DNA of 64,000 nucleotides from Anaerovorax odorimutans (GTDB lineage: Bacteria; Bacillota; Clostridia; Peptostreptococcales; Anaerovoracaceae). Shown here one piece after another: positions 54,785 through 61,362 of this stretch. A model generated the notes under the pieces. That model was not told the DNA's origin. It saw nothing but the letters and a program-made list of their open reading frames with translations, and did not search any database. Numbering within the stretch: the stretch's first letter is position 1; every line of letters starts with the position of its first letter. Both the position numbers and the translations under genes were made by a program. Where the stretch lies: positions 1-64,000 of the forward strand of contig NZ_JANFXK010000003.1 in assembly GCF_024459955.1 (NCBI RefSeq). The letters run 5' to 3'.

Positions 54785-54842
54785 GTCCTGAGTAACGTCA
54801 TTTAAATTTACGCTCAATGGAATAGATAAAAGAAAAGAAGAC

Positions 54843-55043
54843 TTAATAACGCCTTCTTTTCTTTTTATCTTGAGTTCTTTTTATTTTGCCGACTATGCTC
54901 CACATTATTACAAGGAGCAGTACCGCTGCACCAAATATTGCAATAGGGTAGGTGTCGAAAAAAATACTGCGGCTTGTGATATTCTTATCAGCATAGTTAT
55001 ATAGGATGATAGCCGAAACCGGAATAATCGGGGTGATTAACAT
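54843..55043 (-). CDS. Small two-helix membrane protein, possibly the frameshifted end of the upstream gene
   Basis: 66 residues: helix TPIIPVSAIILYNYA, a short loop, helix IAIFGAAVLLLVIMWSIVG, then a basic tail KKKRRRY. It overlaps the end of the upstream membrane-protein ORF by 47 bp in another frame. No clear ribosome-binding site stands before its ATG. It could be the natural C-terminus of that gene after a frameshift, or a coupled second gene. Confidence 0.4.
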   Translation of the reverse strand: MLITPIIPVSAIILYNYADKNITSRSIFFDTYPIAIFGAAVLLLVIMWSIVGKIKRTQDKKKRRRY

Positions 55044-55398
55044 TCGCTTCTTGGATTGCTGTTAAGATAAATATCGGGATAAAAATATTGATTATTATCG
55101 CCATTATTTTTGCTATTAACGTAGTGCTGTTTCCTATTATATTAGGAGCTACATTTTGATCCAAAGTGGGGTCATAAGGTGCTATTAACGTGGGCAATGT
55201 AACAAAGATGGCCATAATCAGGAAGAGTATAATTCCCATTACAGTGAATGTTATACCGTAAGCGATATCTTTTTTTGAATAACCTTCTATTGATTCTTTT
55301 AAGATTTTCTTCAATTTTTTTATGAAGAATCCTATTAAGACTAGTGTAAAGAGACATAGAGTAACAATTGAAATTATAATAGCGGTGTCCATAATCAA
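54997..55398 (-). CDS. Membrane protein of unknown function, AT-rich
   Basis: 133 residues with about three hydrophobic helices (AIIISIVTLCLFTLVLIGFF, FTVMGIILFLIMAIFVTLPT, and IAKIMAIIINIFIPIFILTA). The last ~18 residues after the third helix (EANVNHPDYSGFGYHPI) look unlike a natural end. GGGAGG precedes the ATG. Not recognised; borders the left end of the inovirus. Confidence 0.55.
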   Translation of the reverse strand: MIMDTAIIISIVTLCLFTLVLIGFFIKKLKKILKESIEGYSKKDIAYGITFTVMGIILFLIMAIFVTLPTLIAPYDPTLDQNVAPNIIGNSTTLIAKIMAIIINIFIPIFILTAIQEANVNHPDYSGFGYHPI

Positions 55399-55473
55399 CC
55401 TCCCGTAAAAGTATTATACTATGTTTTGTATATTATAAAATGGCTTTTACTTTAGGGGCAGGGAGTCCCAAAG

Positions 55474-55510
55474 AACTATTCCTAAAATAGAACACCCATT
55501 TTAGGAATAG
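55474..55510. repeat. Left prophage end: direct repeat plus perfect 13-bp palindromic hairpin
   Basis: CTATTCCTAAAAT (55476-55488) and ATTTTAGGAATAG (55498-55510) are exact inverted copies with a 9-nt loop. The left arm is also the direct repeat shared with 61566-61580. TTCCTAAAAT resembles the XerC-side half of Firmicutes dif (TTCCTAGAAT in B. subtilis). Confidence 0.8.
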
Positions 55511-55609
55511 ATTGACAGAGAAAGGAAGATGTAAAAGCACCTTCGCTTTTTCTCAAATATCGGTATCTTCCCAAAACGTCCGTAGGTGAAATTTATTACT
55601 AAAATGGTG

Positions 55610-55634
55610 ATTTTGGGGATAGTTTCCTAACCTT
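55610..55634. repeat. Inverted copy of the right prophage end
   Basis: The 25 bases here match the reverse complement of 61556-61580 at 23 positions (ATTTTGGGGATAGTTTCC... versus ATTTTAGGAATAGTTTCC...). Together with the 55474-55510 palindrome this gives several inverted half-sites near one end. Confidence 0.7.
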
Positions 55635-55655
55635 ACACAAGGTTAGGTTTTTTTA
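55626..55655 (+). terminator. Terminator-like hairpin before the first phage gene
   Basis: A 9-bp stem CCTAACCTT / AAGGTTAGG with a 4-nt loop followed by TTTTTTT. It could insulate phage genes from host transcription, or act as an attenuator. Confidence 0.65.
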
Positions 55656-55682
55656 TTTTTTGAGAAAAACGGAGGTAAAGAC

Positions 55683-55877
55683 ATGAAAGTAAAAGTGATT
55701 TCAGTACAGGAGCAGGATTTTAACGGCACAAAGATGAACAAGGTAAATGTGCTTTGCGCAGACGGTTCAGTGGGTCATGTGTATTCGAAAGAAGATATTA
55801 AGGCCGGTCAGGAAATCACCCTTGTGATTTATGCAAGGAATGACGGTAAATTCGGCGTGCGACCAGCTCGTCAGTAG
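55683..55877 (+). CDS. Small inovirus protein, candidate ssDNA-binding protein (gpV-like)
   Basis: 64 residues: MKVKVISVQEQDFNGTKMNK, then strands VNVLCADGSVGHVYS, EITLVIYARN and a final GKFGVRPARQ. The size, all-beta pattern, position before rep and ending recall M13 gpV, an OB-fold protein that coats viral ssDNA. Sequence similarity to gpV is too low to prove by eye. ATG 55683 follows GGAGG. Confidence 0.55.
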   Translation: MKVKVISVQEQDFNGTKMNKVNVLCADGSVGHVYSKEDIKAGQEITLVIYARNDGKFGVRPARQ

Positions 55878-55919
55878 CAGTGGTTTTTTGGTATCAGGTA
55901 TAGAAAGAGAGGGCATAGC

Positions 55920-56126
55920 ATGAATATTTCCATTAATGAAACGAAAATAAAGGTTATTGAGGAAGTTCTTGATTCACAATACGAGATCATTGCGCAATTA
56001 GACGGTATTGCTAAATCTGCGGTAGAAAGTGAATACCGTGGCAGGTTGTCTTCGTTTCGCATGTTGGGCGTTGACATCCAAGTAACCGATGGAAAGCACC
56101 ATGTTATACTCCCGACCGCTGACTGA
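55920..56126 (+). CDS. Unknown small inovirus protein
   Basis: 68 residues, acidic helical first half (IKVIEEVLDSQYEIIAQLDG) and basic middle (YRGRLSSFRML). GAGAGGG precedes the ATG. Lies between the gpV-like gene and rep; not recognised. An early replication accessory role is possible. Confidence 0.55.
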   Translation: MNISINETKIKVIEEVLDSQYEIIAQLDGIAKSAVESEYRGRLSSFRMLGVDIQVTDGKHHVILPTAD

Positions 56127-56176
56127 TATTCGGCGGTGGCTATACTTGATATTAGCCACAAATTGCGCTCACCCTG

Positions 56177-56887
56177 ATGGGCAAGGACGGTAGAGTCAAC
56201 CAGTGCATCAGGCATTATCCTGACTTCGACAAGACGGTTACGTTCAGTTATCCTGTGTATAATCCTGATAAACTCCCTACAGAAAGTAAACGGAAGGACT
56301 ATAGCAAAGATAAGAACGAAACAAGACCCGATAGTCTAAAACGTGCGGTGGATAAGATCTTTGATATCGCTTATTTAAACGACTTTGAATATTTCGTCAC
56401 CCTTACGCTTAATGGAGCGTTCGTTAATCGTTACGATTCTTTAGATGTTGGGAAAAAGCTAAAAAACTGGTTGCGAAATCAAAAGCAAAGGAAAGACGCC
56501 AGATACATCATAGTGCCTGAATTGCATAAAGATGGAGCGATTCATTTTCATGGCCTTATGTCGGGTCGTTTCCATGTCACAGATAGCGGAAAACATACGT
56601 GTAAAGGTCAGGTTATTTACAATCTTGAGGATTGGACGCTCGGTTATACAACGGCTGTTCGGATAGATGGGGAGAAGGTCGCAGTTTCCCGATATATCTG
56701 CAAGTACGTCACGAAGGACACGAAAAAGATATTTGGAAACGTTTACTTTGCAGGGGGTGACATTGTCAGGGAACCCTGCAAGAGTTACGCCCATGTGAAC
56801 TATTATAAGGCAAAAGGGGTTGAACGGGAGATAGAAGCAACTGGAATGAAAGTCAAGTATTATACAGAGGTATACGAACATGAATAA
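56177..56887 (+). CDS. HUH rolling-circle replication initiation protein
   Basis: 236 residues with the Rep motifs in order: motif I YFVTLTLN (72-79), motif II HUH in IHFHGLMSG (H123, H125) and motif III RYICKYVTKD with two tyrosines (Y173, Y177) and K180. These enzymes nick the viral plus strand and stay covalently bound through tyrosine. Two tyrosines fit a gpII/phiX-type or plasmid Rep mechanism. ATG 56177 has no strong ribosome-binding site; a hairpin GTGGCTA/TAGCCAC lies just upstream (about 56136-56159). Its end overlaps the next ORF by 8 bp. Confidence 0.88.
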   Translation: MGKDGRVNQCIRHYPDFDKTVTFSYPVYNPDKLPTESKRKDYSKDKNETRPDSLKRAVDKIFDIAYLNDFEYFVTLTLNGAFVNRYDSLDVGKKLKNWLRNQKQRKDARYIIVPELHKDGAIHFHGLMSGRFHVTDSGKHTCKGQVIYNLEDWTLGYTTAVRIDGEKVAVSRYICKYVTKDTKKIFGNVYFAGGDIVREPCKSYAHVNYYKAKGVEREIEATGMKVKYYTEVYEHE

Positions 56888-57134
56888 AAAGAATAAATGT
56901 GAGGTTTATGCGGAAGGCAGTTTGACTATACGGAATGGAGAGGGAAAAAATGTCACGGTTTTGTTCGATCTTGAGGAACGTAACTTTGATCTTGAGAAAT
57001 TTGTCTGGGGGAAAGAAGATAGCTTTATTGTTATTCAGCTTGGCGCTGTACTGTGTGATGCGTGGAGGACATTAAACAGCCCTTGTCGCGTTTCTCAGTA
57101 TGACGCAAAGGAAGGAGTGTCGAAAGTTGGTTGA
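56880..57134 (+). CDS. Unknown small inovirus protein
   Basis: 84 residues starting MNKKNKCEVYAEGSLTIRNG, mixed beta and acidic, no membrane helix. It overlaps rep at its start and the next small ORF at its end, a compact phage arrangement. No homologue recognised. Confidence 0.6.
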   Translation: MNKKNKCEVYAEGSLTIRNGEGKNVTVLFDLEERNFDLEKFVWGKEDSFIVIQLGAVLCDAWRTLNSPCRVSQYDAKEGVSKVG

Positions 57135-57246
57135 TTTAACTACTACGAATGATTTGTTGCAGAGTATCTGCGGGTTCGAGATATTGCAGACTGCAATTTT
57201 AACCGCCTTTGCTGTGTTGTCGTTCTTTTTCATGAGGGGGCATTAG
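57127..57246 (+). CDS. Tiny hydrophobic inovirus protein, candidate minor coat (pVII/pIX-like)
   Basis: A 39-residue frame with TTG start 9 nt after GGAAGGAGTG. After a polar N-terminus (VDLTTTNDLLQSICGFEIL) comes one membrane helix (QTAILTAFAVLSFFF) and a basic MRGH end. Size and topology match filamentous-phage tip proteins pVII and pIX, as does its place before the major coat genes. Confidence 0.5.
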   Translation: MVDLTTTNDLLQSICGFEILQTAILTAFAVLSFFFMRGH

Positions 57247-57251
57247 TAGAT

Positions 57252-57365
57252 ATGATCGCAGATGAATTTGTGCATGAGTATTTCGTTGTTTTTGGTGCTT
57301 TTTGCGTGTGTCTCATTGTGAACTATTTTGTCGCTAACGCATTTCAATTCATGCGTAATATATAG
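57252..57365 (+). CDS. Second tiny hydrophobic inovirus protein, candidate minor coat
   Basis: 37 residues: acidic N-terminus MIADEFVHEY, membrane helix FVVFGAFCVCLIVNYFVA and basic end FQFMRNI. The ribosome-binding site is weak, so expression may be coupled to the preceding ORF, which stops 5 bp upstream. Confidence 0.5.
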   Translation: MIADEFVHEYFVVFGAFCVCLIVNYFVANAFQFMRNI

Positions 57366-57410
57366 CGGAACCATTGTCATTATCTAAGATATTTTTGAAA
57401 GGAGGTTCTT

Positions 57411-57560
57411 ATGCCAGAGGGTGTAATCAATGCAATTAAAGGGGCCGCCACTAGCGTTACGGCTGATGCCGCTCCGATCATTGCCGCCGCCATTGGCGTT
57501 GGTGTCGTGTTCTGGGGAGCTAAAGTTCTTTGGAGTAAATTCAAGGGCATGGCGAAGTAA
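57411..57560 (+). CDS. Inovirus major coat protein, copy A (pVIII-like)
   Basis: 49 residues: short amphipathic N-terminus (PEGVINAIKGAATSVTADA), membrane helix (APIIAAAIGVGVVFWGAKVL) and Lys-rich tail WSKFKGMAK that would face the DNA. No signal peptide, as in Pf3 phage coat. GGAGG precedes the ATG. The C-terminal half is shared almost exactly with copy B. Confidence 0.85.
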   Translation: MPEGVINAIKGAATSVTADAAPIIAAAIGVGVVFWGAKVLWSKFKGMAK

Positions 57561-57574
57561 GAAAGGAGTAAGGT

Positions 57575-57733
57575 ATGGAAGAAAACGCAAGTGCGATTGT
57601 GACGCAGATCACAAAAGCGGGTACGGATGTCTTGGGAGATGCCGCTCCGATCATTGCCGCTGCCATTGGCGTTGGTATCGTGTTTTGGGGAGCTAAAGTT
57701 CTCTGGAGCAAATTCAAGGGCATGGCAAAATAG
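57575..57733 (+). CDS. Inovirus major coat protein, copy B (pVIII-like)
   Basis: 52 residues. The last 31 (AAPIIAAAIGVG..., ending WSKFKGMAK) differ from copy A at one residue (Ile for Val), while the first 21 (MEENASAIVTQITKAGTDVL and G) are different and more acidic. The genes are 14 bp apart, each with its own AAAGGAG-type site. The exposed N-terminus of a filamentous coat faces outward, so the two copies would present different surfaces. Confidence 0.85.
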   Translation: MEENASAIVTQITKAGTDVLGDAAPIIAAAIGVGIVFWGAKVLWSKFKGMAK

Positions 57734-57787
57734 TCAGCCAGTAAGAGGGGGCAGGAAACTGCTCCCTTATTTTGTGAGGTGAATGTT

Positions 57788-59374
57788 ATGAGAAAACGTG
57801 TTTTATCAATATTGTTGGCTTGTATGATTGGATTAGGCGCTTTTTTTGGCTCATATGAAAAGGCTCATGCAGTTCCTGCTGCAATCCCTCCTCTTCTCGT
57901 AGTTGGTATTTTGGCGGCTTGTGGTATTACTATTGGTAGTTCGGATGCTGTTGACCGTTTTATGTCGAAATATAAGGATACAGCATTGTTTCAAGCTATT
58001 TTAGATCAAGTAAAAGCTGATAAAATTCAAATTGCATCAGGTGGGGTCATTTTGTATTCAATTAGCCGAGAGTTAATTGACGCAGTAAAGTCTTTTTGGA
58101 AGGAAGAAAACCTTCCAATTCAGGCAGAGTTCGGCGGTAACATTGAAAATGGTATCTGGAAAGGTACGGCAGAGTTAAATGTCGATCATTCAACTTATTT
58201 GATTAAGAAAGGGGGATCATATGTATTTGATTCTGAATTTGATTCTCGAGAGATTTATAAACTTGGTAATGTAAAATTGGGGCATTTTATTGAAAGTAAT
58301 CCGTATGCAAGCACAAGAGTTCTTATTTTTGGCGTTTTCCCATTTAATGGCCTTTCTTTTGATTATAGTTATACAAAGACTCCTTTTTGTTTCTATTCTC
58401 GTGCTATTGGCGATCATGATATTAATACTTATAAAATGGATAACCGTTATCATTATGCTTCTGTAAACTCTCGTACTGGTGAATTATCGGGTTGTGTTTC
58501 AACTAATGTATATATCCGTTACATTGGAGAGACAAATAAGTCTTATCAATATGAGCAAATAACTTCATGTATAAATCCTCAATATGGAAGTGAAGAACAT
58601 ACACATACTCAAACTATTGACGTTGATAAAACTGTAGTTGGTGAGTCTAATCCTACAACAGTAACTTTGGACGATGTAAATAAAAAGTTGGACGAACTAA
58701 AGGAAGGTCAGTGGTTCGTGGCACCTGATACGAATGGGAGCATTTCGGAAAACCCTGACGATTATGTCGGACTCACTGCGGAAGACGTGATTTACGGTGG
58801 TGGTGCGGTAAATCCGAACCAGTGTATTTGTTCCAATGATGTGATTAACAAGGCGTGTCCACTTCATGGAATCGGTTGCCCTGACTGCATTTGTGTCGGA
58901 AACGATTATGCTAAGGATTGCCCCGTGCATGGTTCCCTTGTTGACACGGACGCAAAGACGGGAATACTCTCTGATATTTATGCGGGCGTTCGATCAATTG
59001 CCGATACCCTCACGGACGCATTGGCATCTGTAGGGGAAGGGGTTTACACAGGAGTCAAGGATATCGCCGCAACGCTGAGGGATATGTTTAAACCTTCTGA
59101 TTTTGACCTGTCCTTTGATGGATTCAAAAGCATTGGACTGTCAGATAAGTTTCCTTTTTGTATTCCGTTTGACTTCTACGATTGCATTGCGGTCTGGTCG
59201 GCCGACGCTTCGAATTATAAGCTCCATGTTGACGTGAACACAAGTTTTTGGAAGGTAAAGCATACGGTTGATATGTCCCAGTTTTCCACGCCGATCAAAT
59301 TTTTTCGCCTGTTTTGTATCGTGATTTTTAGCTATATCCTGATAACCAGAACTCGCAGTCTTATGAAGTGGTAA
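57788..59374 (+). CDS. Inovirus adsorption protein (pIII-like), secreted with C-terminal anchor
   Basis: 528 residues. The signal peptide ends near KAHA (28). A large N-terminal region (about 30-295) is encoded by very AT-rich DNA. A Cys/His-rich segment (about 344-382) has two CPxHG motifs (ACPLHG, DCPVHG) and CPDCIC, possibly disulfide or metal bound. The C-terminal domain ends in a membrane helix (FRLFCIVIFSYILI) and a basic tail, the usual pIII/attachment topology. The position after the coat genes and before the pVI-like gene supports the role. ATG 57788 follows GAGGTG. Confidence 0.8.
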   Translation: MRKRVLSILLACMIGLGAFFGSYEKAHAVPAAIPPLLVVGILAACGITIGSSDAVDRFMSKYKDTALFQAILDQVKADKIQIASGGVILYSISRELIDAVKSFWKEENLPIQAEFGGNIENGIWKGTAELNVDHSTYLIKKGGSYVFDSEFDSREIYKLGNVKLGHFIESNPYASTRVLIFGVFPFNGLSFDYSYTKTPFCFYSRAIGDHDINTYKMDNRYHYASVNSRTGELSGCVSTNVYIRYIGETNKSYQYEQITSCINPQYGSEEHTHTQTIDVDKTVVGESNPTTVTLDDVNKKLDELKEGQWFVAPDTNGSISENPDDYVGLTAEDVIYGGGAVNPNQCICSNDVINKACPLHGIGCPDCICVGNDYAKDCPVHGSLVDTDAKTGILSDIYAGVRSIADTLTDALASVGEGVYTGVKDIAATLRDMFKPSDFDLSFDGFKSIGLSDKFPFCIPFDFYDCIAVWSADASNYKLHVDVNTSFWKVKHTVDMSQFSTPIKFFRLFCIVIFSYILITRTRSLMKW

Positions 59375-59386
59375 GGAGGTTTTTTC

Positions 59387-59641
59387 ATGTTTAAAATGTT
59401 GGGTTCGTTCTGCCAGAAAATCCTCGATATCGTTGCTTCTGTTTTGGCGTGGGTGGTTAACCTGTTACCTGATAGTCCGTTTTCTATCATACATGCCAGT
59501 GGGTTTGGCAGTTTGCTCAGCGATATCAACTATTTTATTCCGATCTACGAGTTTATTGCGATTGGCCAAGCGTGGCTGATTTGTGTTGGAGTTTATTATT
59601 TATATAGCGTTATTGCCCGTTGGGTAAAGGCTATCGAATAG
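59387..59641 (+). CDS. Inovirus minor tip protein (pVI-like)
   Basis: 84 residues, strongly hydrophobic: ILDIVASVLAWVVNLLPDSP, a central polar stretch and YEFIAIGQAWLICVGVYYLY. It sits between the pIII-like and Zot genes, exactly where pVI or DUF2523-type proteins occur. The ATG follows GGAGG. Confidence 0.75.
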   Translation: MFKMLGSFCQKILDIVASVLAWVVNLLPDSPFSIIHASGFGSLLSDINYFIPIYEFIAIGQAWLICVGVYYLYSVIARWVKAIE

Positions 59642-59718
59642 TGTCTGCGGCTCCGATCGGGAGTAAGGGCGTAGCCTTTATGACCGCTTGGAGCAAAGAC
59701 ACGGAAGGGAGCATTTGT

Positions 59719-60300
59719 ATGATTTATTTGTTTAGTGGTACGCCTGGAAGTGGAAAAAGTTATCATGCCGTGGTTAACATTAAAAGCTGGCTCAGGCGGC
59801 AAAAGCTTGTGATCGCCAACTTTCCCATTAATTACAAGGGAGCCGAATTTGTCTGTCTGGATAATGATGAAATCACGGTTGATTATTTGGTTGATTTTGC
59901 GAAAGAATATCACGAGCCGAACAAAGAGGGTCAAACACTTATCGTTCTTGATGAAGCACAGCTTATCTTTAACAGTCGTAACTGGAACAGTCAAGCTTCA
60001 AATCGCATGGATTGGATAAAATTCTTCAGTCAGCATAGGAAACTTGGGTTTACGATCATTTTGATTGCACAGTTTGACCGCATGATTGACCGTCAGATTC
60101 GTTGTTTGGTCGAATATGAAGTAGCGCATCTAAAAGTCAATAATTATTTCCGTATCCTGCCGTTTTCGGCCTTCTTAGCCGTTCATAGATGGTATGGACA
60201 GCGTATGAAAATATCCAGTGAAATCATTTTATACAGGAAAGGCATAGCAAAACTGTATGACACATTCGCCATGTTTGACGGAAGCGCAGGCACGCAGTAG
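59719..60300 (+). CDS. Zot/pI-like morphogenesis ATPase, minimal form
   Basis: 193 residues: Walker A GTPGSGKS (7-14), Walker B TLIVLDEAQL (D78, E79), then FFSQHRKLGFTIILIAQ (sensor region) and the Zot core ending GIAKLYDTF. It drives assembly and extrusion of phage filaments. Typical pI/Zot proteins add a membrane helix and periplasmic domain after the ATPase; here the protein stops at the core. ATG 59719 follows AAGGGAG; an upstream GTG/ATG frame overlaps the pVI gene without such a site. Confidence 0.85.
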   Translation: MIYLFSGTPGSGKSYHAVVNIKSWLRRQKLVIANFPINYKGAEFVCLDNDEITVDYLVDFAKEYHEPNKEGQTLIVLDEAQLIFNSRNWNSQASNRMDWIKFFSQHRKLGFTIILIAQFDRMIDRQIRCLVEYEVAHLKVNNYFRILPFSAFLAVHRWYGQRMKISSEIILYRKGIAKLYDTFAMFDGSAGTQ

Positions 60301-60322
60301 CGGGGGACAGGGGGCACCCCCG
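60301..60322 (+). repeat. GC hairpin after the Zot-like gene
   Basis: CGGGGG (60301-60306) and CCCCCG (60317-60322) form a stem with a 10-nt loop directly after the Zot stop. There is no T-run, so it may be a transcript stabiliser or part of a DNA signal. Confidence 0.5.
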
Positions 60323-60375
60323 TGAGCGTGCAGGCGATCCGGACAGACATTTGAACCGTGTCACACAGCTTTGAA

Positions 60376-60414
60376 TTGCTCACTCCTACTACATTTGGTA
60401 TAATGTGGTAGGAG
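60376..60414 (+). promoter_or_regulatory. Promoter/operator of the NERD gene
   Basis: TTGCTC (60376-60381), 17 bp and TGG-extended TATAAT (60399-60404). CTCCTACTACA (60383-60393) and TGTGGTAGGAG (60404-60414) are inverted at 10 of 11 positions around the -10 box, and the right arm includes the ribosome-binding site GGAGG. Confidence 0.65.
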
Positions 60415-60423
60415 GTTTTTGTT

Positions 60424-61176
60424 ATGACTCAATCAATTACACTTATTATTTCAGTTATGGTTTTTGTATTCATAGTCAGTACATTGATTAAGATATTGAC
60501 TCCAAAGATAAAAGGGCATATTGGTGAGTCTGCGGTTATTCGCATTCTTTCCCGGCTTCCTTCTGATTATTATAAGGTTTTAAATGATGTTATGCTTTAT
60601 GTAGATGATCGAACAACTCAAATTGATCATATCGTAGTTTCTTCATATGGTATTTTTGTTATAGAAACAAAGAATTACAAAGGATTGATTACTGGCAGTG
60701 AATTTGCAGAGACATGGACAAAAAACATGTATGGAAAAAAATACACTTTTCACAATCCACTAAAACAAAACTATGGACATGTAAAAACCTTAGAAAAATC
60801 GCTTGGATTGACAGAAGATAAATTTATTCCTGTTGTTGTGTTTTCTACAAATTCAAATTTAAAAGTCAAAACTGTTCAGCCGGTTATTTATACCAGTAAA
60901 TTGAAACTATTTATTGAATCTTTTCAAGAGAAGAAGCTTGGTTGTACTGAACTGGACGGAATTGTGAAAAAAATACAATCACTCAATATCAGTTCAAAAG
61001 AAATTAGAAAAATCCATAATTCCAATATTCGGAGAAATGTAAAATCGAATAAAGTCAGTATAGCACAGAGAGTTTGTCCTAAATGTGGTGGAACTCTTAT
61101 AGAAAGAAACGGTAAGTACGGTAAGTTTTTTGGTTGTAGTAATTATCCAAAGTGTAGATTTACTCTTAAGAAATAG
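60424..61176 (+). CDS. NERD-domain nuclease-like protein with topoisomerase-type zinc finger
   Basis: 250 residues: an N-terminal membrane helix (ITLIISVMVFVFIVSTLI), a NERD domain (about 33-150) with GHIGESAV, QIDHIVVSSYGIFVIETKN (PD-(D/E)XK-like D and E-x-K) and FHNPLKQN, a basic linker, and a C-terminal zf-C4_Topoisom finger (CPKCGGTLIERNGKYGKFFG with a second CxxxxC pair). NERD proteins are predicted nucleases of uncertain function. It lies inside the inovirus, after Zot and before the intergenic hairpins, under its own promoter. Its codons are more AT-rich than the phage core, so it is probably cargo. Confidence 0.78.
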   Translation: MTQSITLIISVMVFVFIVSTLIKILTPKIKGHIGESAVIRILSRLPSDYYKVLNDVMLYVDDRTTQIDHIVVSSYGIFVIETKNYKGLITGSEFAETWTKNMYGKKYTFHNPLKQNYGHVKTLEKSLGLTEDKFIPVVVFSTNSNLKVKTVQPVIYTSKLKLFIESFQEKKLGCTELDGIVKKIQSLNISSKEIRKIHNSNIRRNVKSNKVSIAQRVCPKCGGTLIERNGKYGKFFGCSNYPKCRFTLKK

Positions 61177-61182
61177 GTAACT

Positions 61183-61240
61183 CCCATTCCCAAGGTGGGA
61201 CCCGCAAAGCGGGGGGACCTAGCGGAGCCATGGGAATGGG
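61183..61240 (+). repeat. 58-nt branched hairpin, candidate packaging signal
   Basis: CCCATTCCCA (61183-61192) and TGGGAATGGG (61231-61240) form a perfect 10-bp outer stem. Inside lie AGGT/ACCT and CCCGC/GCGGG stems. It directly follows the last phage gene, where filamentous phages keep the packaging hairpin. Confidence 0.65.
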
Positions 61241-61362
61241 CCATACGGCCAGAAGAATAAAGCAAGGCCATCCCTATAAGAAAAAATAGAATATAGTGCA
61301 AAAGCCTTTGTCTCGTGGATTCTTAAAAACGGTTCAAAGGCTTTTATTGTATAATAAAAATC

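Noticed and set aside
59620-59718. Longer N-terminus for the Zot-like ATPase
   Set aside because: It overlaps the pVI-like gene and would put the AAGGGAG site inside the gene; Walker A is at the usual distance from the ATG at 59719.
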